Part shown: positions 1 to 5,426 of the stretch, piece by piece
Layout of the letters: each line of letters opens with the position of its first letter
How positions within the stretch are numbered: position 1 is the first letter of the stretch
Origin: CAYJAD01 sp964371835
GTDB taxonomy: Bacteria; Desulfobacterota; Desulfovibrionia; Desulfovibrionales; Desulfovibrionaceae
Direction of reading: 5' to 3'
Assembly: GCA_964371835.1 (NCBI GenBank)
Contig: CAYJOP010000111.1
Location: 1 to 5,788 of the forward strand
DNA length: 5,788 bases
Program-made: the position numbers and the translations under genes
The notes under the pieces: generated by a model
What the model saw: the letters and a program-made list of their open reading frames with translations, nothing else
Databases searched by the model: none
What the model was told of the DNA's origin: nothing

Positions 1-17
1 AAACCCAAGTGGCGACT

Positions 18-170
18 TTTGGGGTGATTTTAAATATATTTTGGGATTTTTTCATGTGGCAAGGAAGATGGAATATTTTGAAGGCAGAACGTATATGAAT
101 ACGTGCGTTTAAAATATTTCATCTGACGCAGCCACAAGATAAAAGATAAATATTTTAAAATCACCCCAAA
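18..170. repeat. Long imperfect palindrome or structured RNA element
   Basis: The outer arms are a perfect 17-bp inverted repeat (18-34 with 154-170; the left arm begins TTTGGGGTGATTTTAAA). Inside lie an AT-rich imperfect section, then TGTGGC (55-60) with GCCACA (131-136). Further in is an arm around 66-82 pairing with 108-124, and a terminal hairpin ACGTAT-ATGA-ATACGT (89-104). In the 66-82 arm the imperfections G71/T119 and G80/T110 would be G-U pairs in a plus-strand RNA but A-C mismatches in a minus-strand RNA, which hints at a plus-strand transcript. There is no T-tract on either side, so it does not look like a simple terminator, and I see no clear target-site duplication. It could be a small non-coding RNA, a palindromic intergenic repeat or a decayed miniature mobile element. 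The pairing is seen directly; the function is unknown. Confidence 0.7.
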
Positions 171-179
171 TTACGAAAA

Positions 180-191
180 GGCCGTAAGGCC
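180..191 (+). other. Small GC hairpin with GNRA-type loop
   Basis: GGCC-GTAA-GGCC forms a four-base-pair GC stem. On the plus strand its loop, GUAA, belongs to the stable GNRA class. It sits 9 nt beyond the long palindrome and within a short direct repeat, AAGGCCG at 178-184 and 186-192. Read on the minus strand, the same stem is followed by TTTT (176-179), so it might instead be a weak back-up terminator for iorB. The stem is too short to decide. Confidence 0.3.
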
Positions 192-244
192 GCCCTAGCG
201 AATAATACAAAAACGCAAATTATTTCTAACAACCATACATATTT

Positions 245-281
245 AAAAAAAATGCCGCATAGCAGTACACTATACGGCATT
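245..281 (-). terminator. Intrinsic terminator of the TPR-iorA-iorB operon
   Basis: On the minus strand, a 12-bp stem (arms 270-281 and 251-262, with one G-U pair) encloses a 7-nt loop and runs into eight consecutive T residues (252-245). It begins 20 nt past the iorB stop codon. The strong stem and long T-tract make this a canonical Rho-independent terminator in the right place and orientation to end the leftward operon. Confidence 0.9.
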
Positions 282-301
282 ATTACATTTATATATTACA
301 G

Positions 302-889
302 CTATACAGCCTTAAGCCCAAGCTCCAAAGCCTTCAAATTAGAATCAACAATCTTAGGCGGCAAATACTTGCGTATGCCAGCTTCAATGGCCTCCACCCC
401 AAAGGGCAAAAGCTTTGCCGCACAAACAGCACCCAAGAGAACAGTATTTCCGCTTTGAATAGACCCTGCTTGCAAACCAAGACTACGGCATGCAATAAAA
501 TGCGCATTCTTAGTTTTATCAAGTATGGCTTTTTTAATGGTTTCAATTTCTGGATAAGTTTCCTTACCCAAGCAAACATTCACAGGAGGCATGGGGTCAA
601 GGCTACTAAACACAATGCCGCCCTCTGCCAAATATGGCAAACCACGCAAAGCTTCAAGTGGTTCAAATCCAAGCACTATATCAGCCTCGCCATGCCCAAG
701 CTTTGGGGATAACCACCCTCCAAGCAAAACAACGGACTCCACAACACCACCACGTTGGGCCATGCCGTGAACTTCACCAGCCATGACTTTTAGGCCTTGG
801 TCAAGTGCCACACGAGCAAGCAAGGTTGTGGCTGTAAGCGTACCCTGCCCACCAACACCAGTCATATAAATACGAAGACGATCACTCAT
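302..889 (-). CDS. iorB: Indolepyruvate:ferredoxin oxidoreductase, beta subunit
   Basis: This 195-residue protein is the smaller subunit of indolepyruvate oxidoreductase (EC 1.2.7.8). The enzyme converts aryl pyruvates plus CoA to aryl-acetyl-CoA and CO2 while reducing ferredoxin in the cytoplasm. The gamma-type domain of the 2-oxoacid:ferredoxin oxidoreductase family spans almost the whole chain. Visible hallmarks are the GVGGQG loop at residues 11-16 and EVHGMAQRGG at 39-48, both characteristic of IorB. I chose the ATG at 889 because MSDRLRIYMTG matches the usual family N-terminus, and because AAAGGTG (895-901) lies 5 nt upstream. The frame stays open to an ATG at 964, but that would add 25 residues unlike the family and overlap iorA. 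The start lies two bases beyond the iorA stop, implying tightly coupled expression. Length is normal for IorB and no defect is visible. Confidence 0.95.
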   Translation of the reverse strand: MSDRLRIYMTGVGGQGTLTATTLLARVALDQGLKVMAGEVHGMAQRGGVVESVVLLGGWLSPKLGHGEADIVLGFEPLEALRGLPYLAEGGIVFSSLDPMPPVNVCLGKETYPEIETIKKAILDKTKNAHFIACRSLGLQAGSIQSGNTVLLGAVCAAKLLPFGVEAIEAGIRKYLPPKIVDSNLKALELGLKAV

Positions 890-891
890 AA

Positions 892-2739
892 CTACACCTT
901 TTCCCTTGCCTGAGCTTTGAAAGCCTTTGGGGCAACTTGCAAACAAACCATGCAACCTGTGCAAAGCGTTGGATCCACAGAAATGCCTTTTTCATCACGC
1001 AAGAAAGCAGGACAAGCTAACTTTTCAACACATAGGGCTGCTTCTTCATTTTGCTCAGCAACATAAGATACTTGCTTCATTTCTTTCTTCAAAGTGCGGC
1101 GCGCATAAAGTACGCACGGCTCTTCCACAAGTAGCACACGCACACCACTTTGTGCTTTTAGTTCTTCCAAGGCCTTCATGGTGGAGCGCAAGTTATAAGC
1201 CTTTGTTTTTTCAAACTTAGTTACACCAAGACCACGCACAATGGCCTCAATATCAAGGTGCAATGAATCCTCGCCCAGCACATCTTGCACCATGCCAGGG
1301 TTTGGCTGGTGTCCTGTCATGGCGGTGGTGCCATTATCAAGAATAACTAATAATATATCGTGCTTATTAAACACAGCATTGGCAAGACCAGTAATACCAG
1401 TATGGAAGAAAGTTGAGTCACCAATAAAGGCAACCACTGGCTTATCAGACATGCTAGCAAAGCCACAACCAGCGGATATGGAAGCCCCCATGCAAACTAA
1501 GAAATCAGCCATACGCAATGGCGGAAGTAGACCAAGAGTATAACAGCCAATGTCACTGGCATAAATGGCATCATCACCATAAACTTCACGCACAGCATAA
1601 TAAACTGCACGGTGTGAGCAACCAGCGCATAAATTTGGTGGTCTGTTTGCCAAGGTAATATTATGACCTTCAGGCGCAAGTTCCTTCACAGATTCACCAA
1701 AAATGCGAGCCAATTTGGCATGCACAAGTGCAGTTGAATACTCACCCTGCACAGTTAAAATATCATCCTTACCCTCAATTTCAACATCAATATTAAGACG
1801 TTGTGCAAGGGCTCTGATGTCATTTTCAAGAATTAAAGCGCCCTCTTCAAGAACTAGCACTTTTTTATGTTTTTTAAGGAATAGCTCAAGCTCAGCTTCT
1901 GGTAAGGGCCAAGTCATACCAAGCTCAAATATATTAACTTTTTTAGTCCAATTGCCGCTATAAAGCGCATCTTGCATATAGGCACGGGCTATGCCGCTGG
2001 CAATAATACCAAGGCTTGCGCCGTCATTTGTTTGCTCTATACAGTACTTTGCGGCAATACTTTGGGCTTCATTGATTTTTTGTTCAAGCACCAAGTGGCG
2101 AGCGCGAGCCACAGCAGGCACTGGCACAAAACGCTGAGGACAGCGCTCAAATGGTTTAATGTCAGCAGGCTTTGGCAATGCGGCAAAGCTAACTGCACCA
2201 CGCTGGTGATTTAAGCGTGTGGTTGTACGCAATAAAACTGGCTGTTCCATCTCACGAGCAAGCAAAAGGGCCGCACAAGTCATTTCCTTAGCCTCTTGTG
2301 CAGTTGATGGCTCAAAACAAGGCATGGTGGCAAGACGTGCATAATAGCGGTTATCTTGTTCATTTTGGCTTGAGTGACATCCAGGGTCGTCAGCAGATAG
2401 CAATACCAATCCACCGGGCAAACCAGTATAGGTTGTGGTAAGCAACGGGTCAGCTGCAACGTTAACACCCACATGCTTCATGGTTACAAGTGTTAAAGCA
2501 CCAGCAAGAGCTGAACCTGCGCCAACTTCAAGAGCCACCTTTTCATTAACAGAATACTCCATACGATAGCGGCCTTTGCCGCCAATACGCCTAAAAGTAT
2601 CTGGTACTTCAGATGATGGTGTGCCTGGATAGCAGGTCACAACATTTACCCCAGCCTCCAAAGCTCCACGCACTATGGCCTCATTGCCCAGTAGTAAGTG
2701 TGTTTCTCCTGATTTTTCCTGCAATAATGGATGGCTCAT
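892..2739 (-). CDS. iorA: Indolepyruvate:ferredoxin oxidoreductase, alpha subunit, with reduced Fe-S domain
   Basis: This 615-residue protein is the catalytic, thiamine-diphosphate-binding subunit. The N-terminal pyrimidine-binding domain carries GNEAIVRGALEAG (18-30), CYPGTPSSE (36-44) and TMKHVGVNVAADP (86-98); Glu66 is the likely cofactor-activating glutamate. The pyrophosphate-binding domain starts near the LCAGCSHR segment (370-377). It contains GDS at 440-442 and the paired Asn469, the GDG-N type motif. A short ferredoxin-like domain ends the protein (about 557-610). It is unusual: aligned from memory with canonical IorA, motif I keeps only its third and fourth cysteines (Cys570, Cys576-Pro), with Asn564 and Ala567 at the first two positions. 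Motif II has Cys593, Cys596 and Cys599, but Ala603 replaces the fourth. The ATG at 2739 has an AAGGAGA ribosome site and is 38 nt below the TPR gene. The family call is very secure; loss of a cluster is inference. Confidence 0.96.
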   Translation of the reverse strand: MSHPLLQEKSGETHLLLGNEAIVRGALEAGVNVVTCYPGTPSSEVPDTFRRIGGKGRYRMEYSVNEKVALEVGAGSALAGALTLVTMKHVGVNVAADPLLTTTYTGLPGGLVLLSADDPGCHSSQNEQDNRYYARLATMPCFEPSTAQEAKEMTCAALLLAREMEQPVLLRTTTRLNHQRGAVSFAALPKPADIKPFERCPQRFVPVPAVARARHLVLEQKINEAQSIAAKYCIEQTNDGASLGIIASGIARAYMQDALYSGNWTKKVNIFELGMTWPLPEAELELFLKKHKKVLVLEEGALILENDIRALAQRLNIDVEIEGKDDILTVQGEYSTALVHAKLARIFGESVKELAPEGHNITLANRPPNLCAGCSHRAVYYAVREVYGDDAIYASDIGCYTLGLLPPLRMADFLVCMGASISAGCGFASMSDKPVVAFIGDSTFFHTGITGLANAVFNKHDILLVILDNGTTAMTGHQPNPGMVQDVLGEDSLHLDIEAIVRGLGVTKFEKTKAYNLRSTMKALEELKAQSGVRVLLVEEPCVLYARRTLKKEMKQVSYVAEQNEEAALCVEKLACPAFLRDEKGISVDPTLCTGCMVCLQVAPKAFKAQAREKV

Positions 2740-2777
2740 GCAGTCTCCTTTTTATATCATGACTATTAATAATTAAA

Positions 2778-3554
2778 TTATTTTTGCGTTTGTTTTGCAG
2801 GCTCGTCTTCAGCAGGAGAGCTTGTGGCATTTGCAGTGCGTGCACGATAACTGAAAAACTTTGACTCAGGACCTTGTGTAGATGCTGCCATGGCTGCAAA
2901 AGTTTGCTTTGCCTTTTCCACATCACCAGCTTGTAAATAAGCTTCAGCCAAAGCTTGTTGCACTGCAACCTTTTGCACGGCAGGAGCCCTGTTTACAAGT
3001 GGCTCAAGCACAGGCACAGCATCTTGTGCTTTTCCTGCAAGCAATAGCGCCTGACCTTGATTTAATGCAGCCAAAAGGCCCACAGAGCCATCATCAATAA
3101 TAGCTAGTGCGCCATAATTTTCTGCCGCTTTGTCGTATGATTTTAACTCCATAAGAGTTTCGGCAAGGGCTAAGTGTGTGCTACCCTTAAGGCTGCTAGA
3201 GGCTGTATCAAGAAAGTTTTCTAAAGCGGCTACTCGCTGCTCACCCTCATTGGATAAAACAATATTGCTTAGCTTGGCCTGAGCTTCAAGTAAATTACGC
3301 TCAGAATACCAGTTATAACCACCAACTCCAGCCAAAATAACCACAAAAAGACCCAAACAAGCCATAATCAATACGGCATGTTTTACCATAAAATCTAAAA
3401 GCGGTGCGGCCTCAGATGAAATTTCAGATTGCAGCTCATTCAAAAGCTGAGGATTAGTAGGCCTTTGCCCACCCATACTACCAAGACCTTCCACAACTTG
3501 TGGACTAACTGGCTGCTGATTAGATTTTTGTGAAGATGTGCGCTTAGTTGACAT
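2778..3554 (-). CDS. Membrane-anchored TPR protein (YfgM-like architecture)
   Basis: This 258-residue protein has three parts. Residues 1-57 are polar, rich in Ser, Gln and Pro, and probably cytoplasmic. One hydrophobic segment follows at about 59-80. The rest is an alanine- and leucine-rich helical region with TPR-like repeats, for example LALAETLMELKSYDKAAENY (128-147), LNQGQALLLAGKAQDAVPVL (164-183) and QALAEAYLQAGDVEKAKQTF (200-219). The tail from about 240 is polar and probably disordered. This order resembles YfgM, an E. coli ancillary factor of the SecYEG translocon, so the TPR part may face the periplasm and bind other proteins. That role is inferred from architecture only. AAGGAG (3560-3565) lies 5 nt before the ATG. 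It is the first gene of the operon with iorA and iorB; why it is co-transcribed with an aryl-pyruvate enzyme is unclear. Confidence 0.85.
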   Translation of the reverse strand: MSTKRTSSQKSNQQPVSPQVVEGLGSMGGQRPTNPQLLNELQSEISSEAAPLLDFMVKHAVLIMACLGLFVVILAGVGGYNWYSERNLLEAQAKLSNIVLSNEGEQRVAALENFLDTASSSLKGSTHLALAETLMELKSYDKAAENYGALAIIDDGSVGLLAALNQGQALLLAGKAQDAVPVLEPLVNRAPAVQKVAVQQALAEAYLQAGDVEKAKQTFAAMAASTQGPESKFFSYRARTANATSSPAEDEPAKQTQK

Positions 3555-3597
3555 ATATACTCCTTAACACTAAAAATTGTGTAATTAAAAAAATAGA

Positions 3598-3627
3598 TAT
3601 TTACACCGATTTACTTGGCTTTGTCAA
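3598..3627 (-). promoter_or_regulatory. Candidate sigma-70 promoter of the TPR-iorAB operon
   Basis: On the minus strand a perfect -35 box, TTGACA (3627-3622), is followed after 18 bases by TAAATA (3603-3598), a poor match to the -10 consensus. Transcription would start roughly 35-40 nt before the TPR gene ATG. The -35 match and position are good; the weak -10 keeps confidence moderate. Confidence 0.45.
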
Positions 3628-3701
3628 ACTTTATATGCCTGTTAGGTAAGACTTTGATGCAAGCAACCAATTACATTTATATATTAATTAATCCATTATA
3701 T

Positions 3702-3728
3702 CTAAAATTAAATTGTTGAAAATTTTAG
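3702..3728. promoter_or_regulatory. Inverted repeat upstream of the winged-helix gene, possible operator
   Basis: CTAAAATT (3702-3709) and AATTTTAG (3721-3728) are perfect 8-bp inverted arms separated by 11 bp, ending one base before the -35 box of the rightward promoter. A small DNA-binding protein is encoded just downstream, so autoregulation is possible. The region is very AT-rich, so the repeat may be chance. Confidence 0.25.
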
Positions 3729-3729
3729 C

Positions 3730-3758
3730 TTGACGCATATGTTTTAAATCATTATTAG
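3730..3758 (+). promoter_or_regulatory. Candidate sigma-70 promoter of the winged-helix gene
   Basis: TTGACG (3730-3735) matches five of six -35 consensus bases and is followed after exactly 17 bases by TATTAG (3753-3758), which matches four of six at -10. The predicted start near 3765 leaves a leader of about 30 nt before the ATG at 3795. Confidence 0.55.
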
Positions 3759-3794
3759 TAATTTATCTCAATAAGAAATTTTTTGGAGGATAAA

Positions 3795-3977
3795 ATGCAA
3801 GATCAAGTTTTAAAAGCCATGCAAGATATGGGTAAGGCTGTGCGTCCTGGTGACGTTGCAAAGGCTCTAAATGTTGACAGTAAAGACGTTTCAAAAGCTT
3901 TAGCTGAGCTTAAAAAGCAAGACAAGGTTCATTCGCCCAAGCGTTGCTTCTATGCTGCTGGTCCTGAACCCAAATAG
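3795..3977 (+). CDS. Small winged-helix DNA-binding protein
   Basis: This 60-residue protein consists of one winged helix-turn-helix domain. Residues 2-13 form a first helix. Residues 17-41 read as the helix-turn-helix (RPGDVAKALNVDSKDVSKAL then AELKK), and residues 44-55 (KVHSPKRCFYAA) as the wing. Proteins with this pattern, 'VRPGDVAKAL.VDSK.VSKA', are familiar to me from Desulfovibrio, usually annotated only as putative regulators; the target is unknown. I chose the ATG at 3795 because GGAGG (3785-3789) lies 5 nt upstream. The in-frame TTG at 3783 would put that ribosome site inside the gene. It is transcribed divergently from the TPR-iorAB operon, so regulation of the shared intergenic region is possible. 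The stop codon overlaps the outer arm of a large hairpin. The single cysteine (Cys51) lies in the wing. Confidence 0.85.
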   Translation: MQDQVLKAMQDMGKAVRPGDVAKALNVDSKDVSKALAELKKQDKVHSPKRCFYAAGPEPK

Positions 3978-4104
3978 CAGATAGCTTAAAAATGGTAATC
4001 TACTTCGTCAGAGGTAAATTTTAGTCAGGTCATGGGGGAAAGACCCCACTCCCCTCCTAAAATTTACCTCTTCCTTGTATATTACCATTTTTAAGCTATC
4101 TGCT
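3976..4104. repeat. Multi-tiered 129-nt inverted-repeat structure
   Basis: The outer arms are a perfect 24-bp inverted repeat (3976-3999 with 4081-4104). An internal loop of 10 and 9 nt follows (4000-4009 and 4072-4080). Next is a second perfect 15-bp stem (4010-4024 with 4057-4071), then an apical region with GGGG-AAAGA-CCCC (4035-4047). Thirty-nine perfect base pairs in two tiers cannot be chance. It is far larger than a normal terminator, and its left arm includes the last two bases of the winged-helix stop codon. It may be a dispersed palindromic element, a structured non-coding RNA or a 3'-UTR structure. It resembles the palindrome at 18-170 in general architecture but not in sequence. 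Confidence 0.85.
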
Positions 4105-4109
4105 TTTTT
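3976..4109 (+). terminator. Oversized terminator of the winged-helix gene
   Basis: The right arm of the long hairpin runs directly into TTTTTT (4104-4109), as an intrinsic terminator on the plus strand would. The lower stem would start at the stop codon. No comparable T-tract exists on the minus-strand side. Termination here would separate the winged-helix gene from the HNH gene downstream. Confidence 0.6.
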
Positions 4110-4114
4110 AAAAT

Positions 4115-4143
4115 TTGCCTATACATTATACTTTTTTTATAAA
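4115..4143 (+). promoter_or_regulatory. Candidate promoter of the HNH endonuclease gene
   Basis: TTGCCT (4115-4120) and TATAAA (4138-4143) are separated by 17 bases and lie just after the putative terminator, about 55 nt before the HNH start codon. The surroundings are extremely AT-rich, so chance matches are likely. Confidence 0.35.
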
Positions 4144-4196
4144 ATTAAATATAGTTATATATAATTAACAAATAATATATTTTTTGAGGGTAATAC

Positions 4197-4883
4197 ATGT
4201 CTGCGTTTTATACTGATATAGTCCGAAAGGAATTAATATCTATTTTTAATGAAGCTTACGCAAATGGATTAAAAGAAATCATTTTGAATTCTGCTAAATT
4301 ACACAAAGAAATCAAAAACAAGTATGCAAACTTTAAGAATAGCCAAAACTATGTCTCCGTTTCAAACGTTTTATATCGATTAGATAAAGACAATAAAAAT
4401 ATAGAGTTAACCAAAAATACAACGGCTGGAAAAGGTGGAGGTATAGTAACTATCAACTGTACATTATCTGATAAAATTATTTTTACAAAATACAAAAAAA
4501 TAATAAACACTGTTCCCTTTGATGATGATTTCACACTACCTGAAGAAATTAGTTCATCCATACCATGTTATGAAGGAGCAAAAAAAATCGTTACCGTACT
4601 TAGTTATGAACGAGATCGTAAGGCAAGAGAACTATGTTTAAAAAAATATGGTTACCATTGCAAAATATGTAATTTTTCTTCTGCAAAAATGTATGGTGCA
4701 AGATTTGAGAAAAAAATTCATGTACACCATATCAAACCTTTATCTGAAATTAAAGAAAGTTATGAAGTTAACCCCGAAACAGACCTAATTCCTATTTGCC
4801 CCAATTGTCACATGATTATCCATTCAAAAGGAAAAAATGAAACTTATTCAGTGGAAGAAGTTAAAAAAATGTTAAAAAAATAA
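4197..4883 (+). CDS. HNH endonuclease with N-terminal accessory domain
   Basis: This 228-residue protein ends in a clear HNH nuclease domain (about 135-210). Cys155-x2-Cys158 and Cys201-x2-Cys204 form the structural zinc site. HVHHIKPLSE (175-184) supplies the metal-binding and general-base histidines. DLIPICPNCHMIIH (196-209) completes the fold, with Asp196 where many relatives have the middle Asn. Residues 1-100 form a separate domain (for example NSAKLHKEI at 31-39 and GKGGGIVTINC at 78-88), possibly for DNA recognition; I cannot name its family. The ATG at 4197 follows GAGGG (4186-4190) at 6 nt. Codons are markedly richer in A and T than in iorA or rplL, suggesting acquisition. No methyltransferase is adjacent, so a role as a stand-alone or modification-dependent restriction enzyme is only a guess. 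The gene meets the convergent thermonuclease gene stop to stop. Confidence 0.85.
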   Translation: MSAFYTDIVRKELISIFNEAYANGLKEIILNSAKLHKEIKNKYANFKNSQNYVSVSNVLYRLDKDNKNIELTKNTTAGKGGGIVTINCTLSDKIIFTKYKKIINTVPFDDDFTLPEEISSSIPCYEGAKKIVTVLSYERDRKARELCLKKYGYHCKICNFSSAKMYGARFEKKIHVHHIKPLSEIKESYEVNPETDLIPICPNCHMIIHSKGKNETYSVEEVKKMLKK

Positions 4884-5354
4884 CTACCTTCTACGCCACT
4901 GCCATGGTGGCACGGCATTATTTTTTCGCCATAAGCCCTTTTTTTCTTGTTTAGCTTTTTCTTGTAATTGTTCCCATTCATTACAAATGGCTTTTTTGCA
5001 ATACCTTGGATAAACCCAAGCGTAACCATTTTCCACAAGCATTGACTGCAAGCTTTGCCCGTCAACATCCACAATGGCAAGCATGCGCCCATGAGTATCG
5101 TAAGAAATTTTATTAATGGTTGTTTGCTTATTAAGTGCTGATTTTTTTAAGAATTCTGCTGCTTGTGGGCCAAAAGACTGCCTAAATTCTGGTGCATCAA
5201 TGCCAAATAGTCTAACTTCAACTTTTTTACCATTTTGATAAATGAATAAAGAGTCGCCATCAATCACTTTTGTAATTTTGCCTTCAACATAATTTTCGCA
5301 AGCACAAAGTAATATAGTAATGAATATAAGGCTCAGTTTTGTAAAGCTTTTCAT
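4884..5354 (-). CDS. Thermonuclease (SNase)-like lipoprotein
   Basis: This 156-residue protein is a calcium-dependent nuclease of the staphylococcal nuclease family, degrading DNA or RNA outside the cytoplasm. The N-terminus has Lys2 and Lys6, a hydrophobic stretch (7-16) and a lipobox-like LCAC ending at Cys19, so it is probably a lipoprotein. The SNase fold runs from about 22 to 143. Calcium-ligand candidates are Asp34 and Asp53. Catalytic residues matching Arg35, Glu43 and Arg87 of the S. aureus enzyme are Arg48 (VRLFGIDAPE), Glu56 and Arg90 (YDTHGRMLA). Cys119 and Cys124 could form a disulfide. The tail PPWQWRRR is short and basic. The ATG at 5354 has only a weak GAG ribosome site. The gene starts 12 nt past the rplL terminator hairpin, so it depends on read-through or on a promoter I could not identify. 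Confidence 0.88.
   Translation of the reverse strand: MKSFTKLSLIFITILLCACENYVEGKITKVIDGDSLFIYQNGKKVEVRLFGIDAPEFRQSFGPQAAEFLKKSALNKQTTINKISYDTHGRMLAIVDVDGQSLQSMLVENGYAWVYPRYCKKAICNEWEQLQEKAKQEKKGLWRKNNAVPPWQWRRR
4895..4926 (+). terminator. Possible HNH terminator inside the thermonuclease coding region
   Basis: Just after the HNH stop codon, GCCAC (4895-4899) and GTGGC (4907-4911) form a 5-bp stem with a 7-nt loop; an alternative is TGCCA with TGGCA. A T6 run follows at 4921-4926, but nine bases after the stem, so this is a weak terminator. It lies within the last codons of the opposing gene. Confidence 0.25.
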
Positions 5355-5365
5355 ATTTATCTCAT

Positions 5366-5395
5366 AAAAAAAGGTGATGCATGAGCACCACCTTT
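5366..5395 (-). terminator. Intrinsic terminator of rplL
   Basis: On the minus strand an 11-bp stem (5395-5385 with 5380-5370, one G-U pair) closes a TCAT loop (5384-5381) and runs into seven T residues (5372-5366), three of them within the stem. It begins 24 nt after the rplL stop codon and lies inside the leader of the thermonuclease gene. This is a textbook Rho-independent terminator. Confidence 0.9.
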
Positions 5396-5407
5396 ATAAT
5401 ATACTAA

Positions 5408-5426
5408 TAAGTAATTAAATTACTTA
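5408..5426. repeat. Short perfect palindrome over the rplL stop codon
   Basis: TAAGTAAT (5408-5415) and ATTACTTA (5419-5426) are perfect 8-bp arms around a TAA spacer and include the rplL stop codon. The stem is almost wholly AT and has no T-tract, so it is probably not a terminator itself. It may be chance in AT-rich sequence. Confidence 0.4.

Noticed and set aside
18..170. The first palindrome as a CRISPR repeat or tRNA-like gene
   Set aside because: There is only one unit with no spacers, and no cloverleaf with a T-loop or CCA region can be drawn.
455..712. Open frames antisense to iorB and iorA, including 927-1220, 1241-1543 and 1703-1963
   Set aside because: They are shadows of the strong minus-strand genes, with low-complexity or implausible protein composition and no ribosome sites.
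889..964. Longer iorB starting at the ATG at 964
   Set aside because: It would add 25 residues unlike any IorB N-terminus and overlap iorA by about 70 bases; the ATG at 889 has a ribosome site and the family-typical start.
3783..3794. TTG start adding four residues to the winged-helix protein
   Set aside because: The GGAGG ribosome site would lie inside the coding sequence; the ATG at 3795 is spaced correctly behind it.
3795..4883. Winged-helix gene plus HNH gene as a toxin-antitoxin or restriction-controller pair
   Set aside because: They are separated by a 129-nt hairpin with terminator features and about 220 bases, the HNH gene seems to have its own promoter, and the winged-helix protein resembles a common stand-alone Desulfovibrio type.
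4197..4883. HNH gene as part of a group I or II intron homing element
   Set aside because: No interrupted host gene or intron core flanks it; both neighbouring genes are intact.
4197..5354. The two nucleases as a defence island
   Set aside because: They are convergent, the thermonuclease has a lipoprotein signal and acts outside the cytoplasm, and no helicase, methyltransferase or other defence gene is present.
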